Positions 23,199-23,321 of a stretch of 23,321 bases of DNA are shown piece by piece; the stretch's first letter is position 1, and each line of letters starts with the position of its first letter. The notes below the pieces were generated by a model that saw only the letters and a program-made list of their open reading frames with translations, was not told the DNA's origin and made no database searches. The translations under genes and the position numbers were made by a program. Source of the DNA: a virus; the IMG/VR virus record IMGVR_UViG_3300049001_000013, positions 1-23,321 of that record; one strand, written 5' to 3'.

Positions 23199-23209
23199 GA
23201 CAGGATGTC
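23199..23209. promoter_or_regulatory. Possible operator palindrome upstream of the toxin-antitoxin-like operon
   Basis: GACA-GGA-TGTC is a small perfect inverted repeat 8 bases upstream of the minus-strand ATG, in the space between it and a possible divergent GTG start at 23210. Position suits an autoregulatory site for the XRE protein, but such short palindromes arise by chance. Confidence 0.3.
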
Positions 23210-23321
23210 GTGTCCAAGAGGTTAAGGCTAAGAAAATTATTTGATACCAACAACTTCGCACTCCCTCCACGGATGCGTGATTCGCCGTTTGAAAAGCGTG
23301 TCGATGAGTTTCGTCCGGTGC
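23210..23321 (+). CDS. Possible divergent gene, N-terminal part (3' truncated by window)
   Basis: From GTG at 23210 the frame is open to the window edge and gives about 37 residues (MSKRLRLRKLFDTNNFALPP, then R-M-R-D-S-P-F-E-K-R-V-D-E-F-R-P-V), a natural-looking, basic start. An AGGA lies 4 bases before the GTG, slightly close. An in-frame ATG at 23273 is the alternative start. Too little is visible to name the family. Confidence 0.4.
   Translation, partial: MSKRLRLRKLFDTNNFALPPRMRDSPFEKRVDEFRPV

Noticed and set aside
1-23321. tRNA gene or attachment-site duplication marking prophage ends
   Set aside because: No tRNA-like cloverleaf and no convincing direct repeat at the two ends was seen by eye; the element borders are probably outside the window.

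Overview
The window looks like part of a siphovirus-type prophage, or a domesticated remnant of one, in a sphingomonad (Sphingomonadaceae, Alphaproteobacteria). The pointers are high GC with strong G/C preference at third codon positions, a paired GC-rich palindrome of the kind scattered through sphingomonad genomes (16374-16468), and a tail gene order matching alphaproteobacterial gene transfer agents and their relatives. These are judgements from reading the sequence; no database search was run.

Layout. The left edge holds the C-terminal part of a plus-strand membrane acyltransferase (3-686). Almost everything from 808 to 21226 is one minus-strand morphogenesis cluster, transcribed from high to low coordinates: portal, XkdF-like prohead protease with a long extension, major capsid protein with an inserted beta-rich domain, gp6-type connector, HK97 gp10-type neck protein, DUF3168 tail terminator, a small protein, tail tube, tail assembly chaperone with an apparent -1 frameshift extension, tape measure, DUF2460, DUF2163, NlpC/P60 peptidase, a gpJ-like tail tip protein, and a large tail fibre with an SGNH-hydrolase-like C-terminus. 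Many neighbours are coupled by 4-base ATGA overlaps.

Interruptions. Plus-strand cargo genes ('morons') break the cluster at two places: a two-helix membrane protein between portal and protease (19646-19861), and a zinc-ribbon/membrane mini-protein plus a secreted protein between tape measure and DUF2460 (9057-10053). A third, less certain plus-strand ORF lies just upstream of the portal (21269-21532).

Right end. Where a terminase gene would normally sit upstream of the portal, there is instead a tightly overlapped three-gene minus-strand operon of visibly lower GC: a RelE/HigB-like candidate toxin, an XRE-type regulator, and a DUF6941-like protein. A divergent plus-strand gene may start at 23210 and run off the window. 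No terminase, integrase, replication, holin or endolysin gene is visible, so the cluster is either incomplete here or depends on genes elsewhere.

Most worth a second look: the frameshift-only tail chaperone ORF at 13109-13495, which has no start codon of its own; the three-gene toxin-antitoxin-like operon; the oppositely oriented cargo genes, one of which shares its stop bases with the tape measure gene; the terminator-like hairpin immediately before the tail tube gene; and the tail-fibre esterase next to an acyltransferase.
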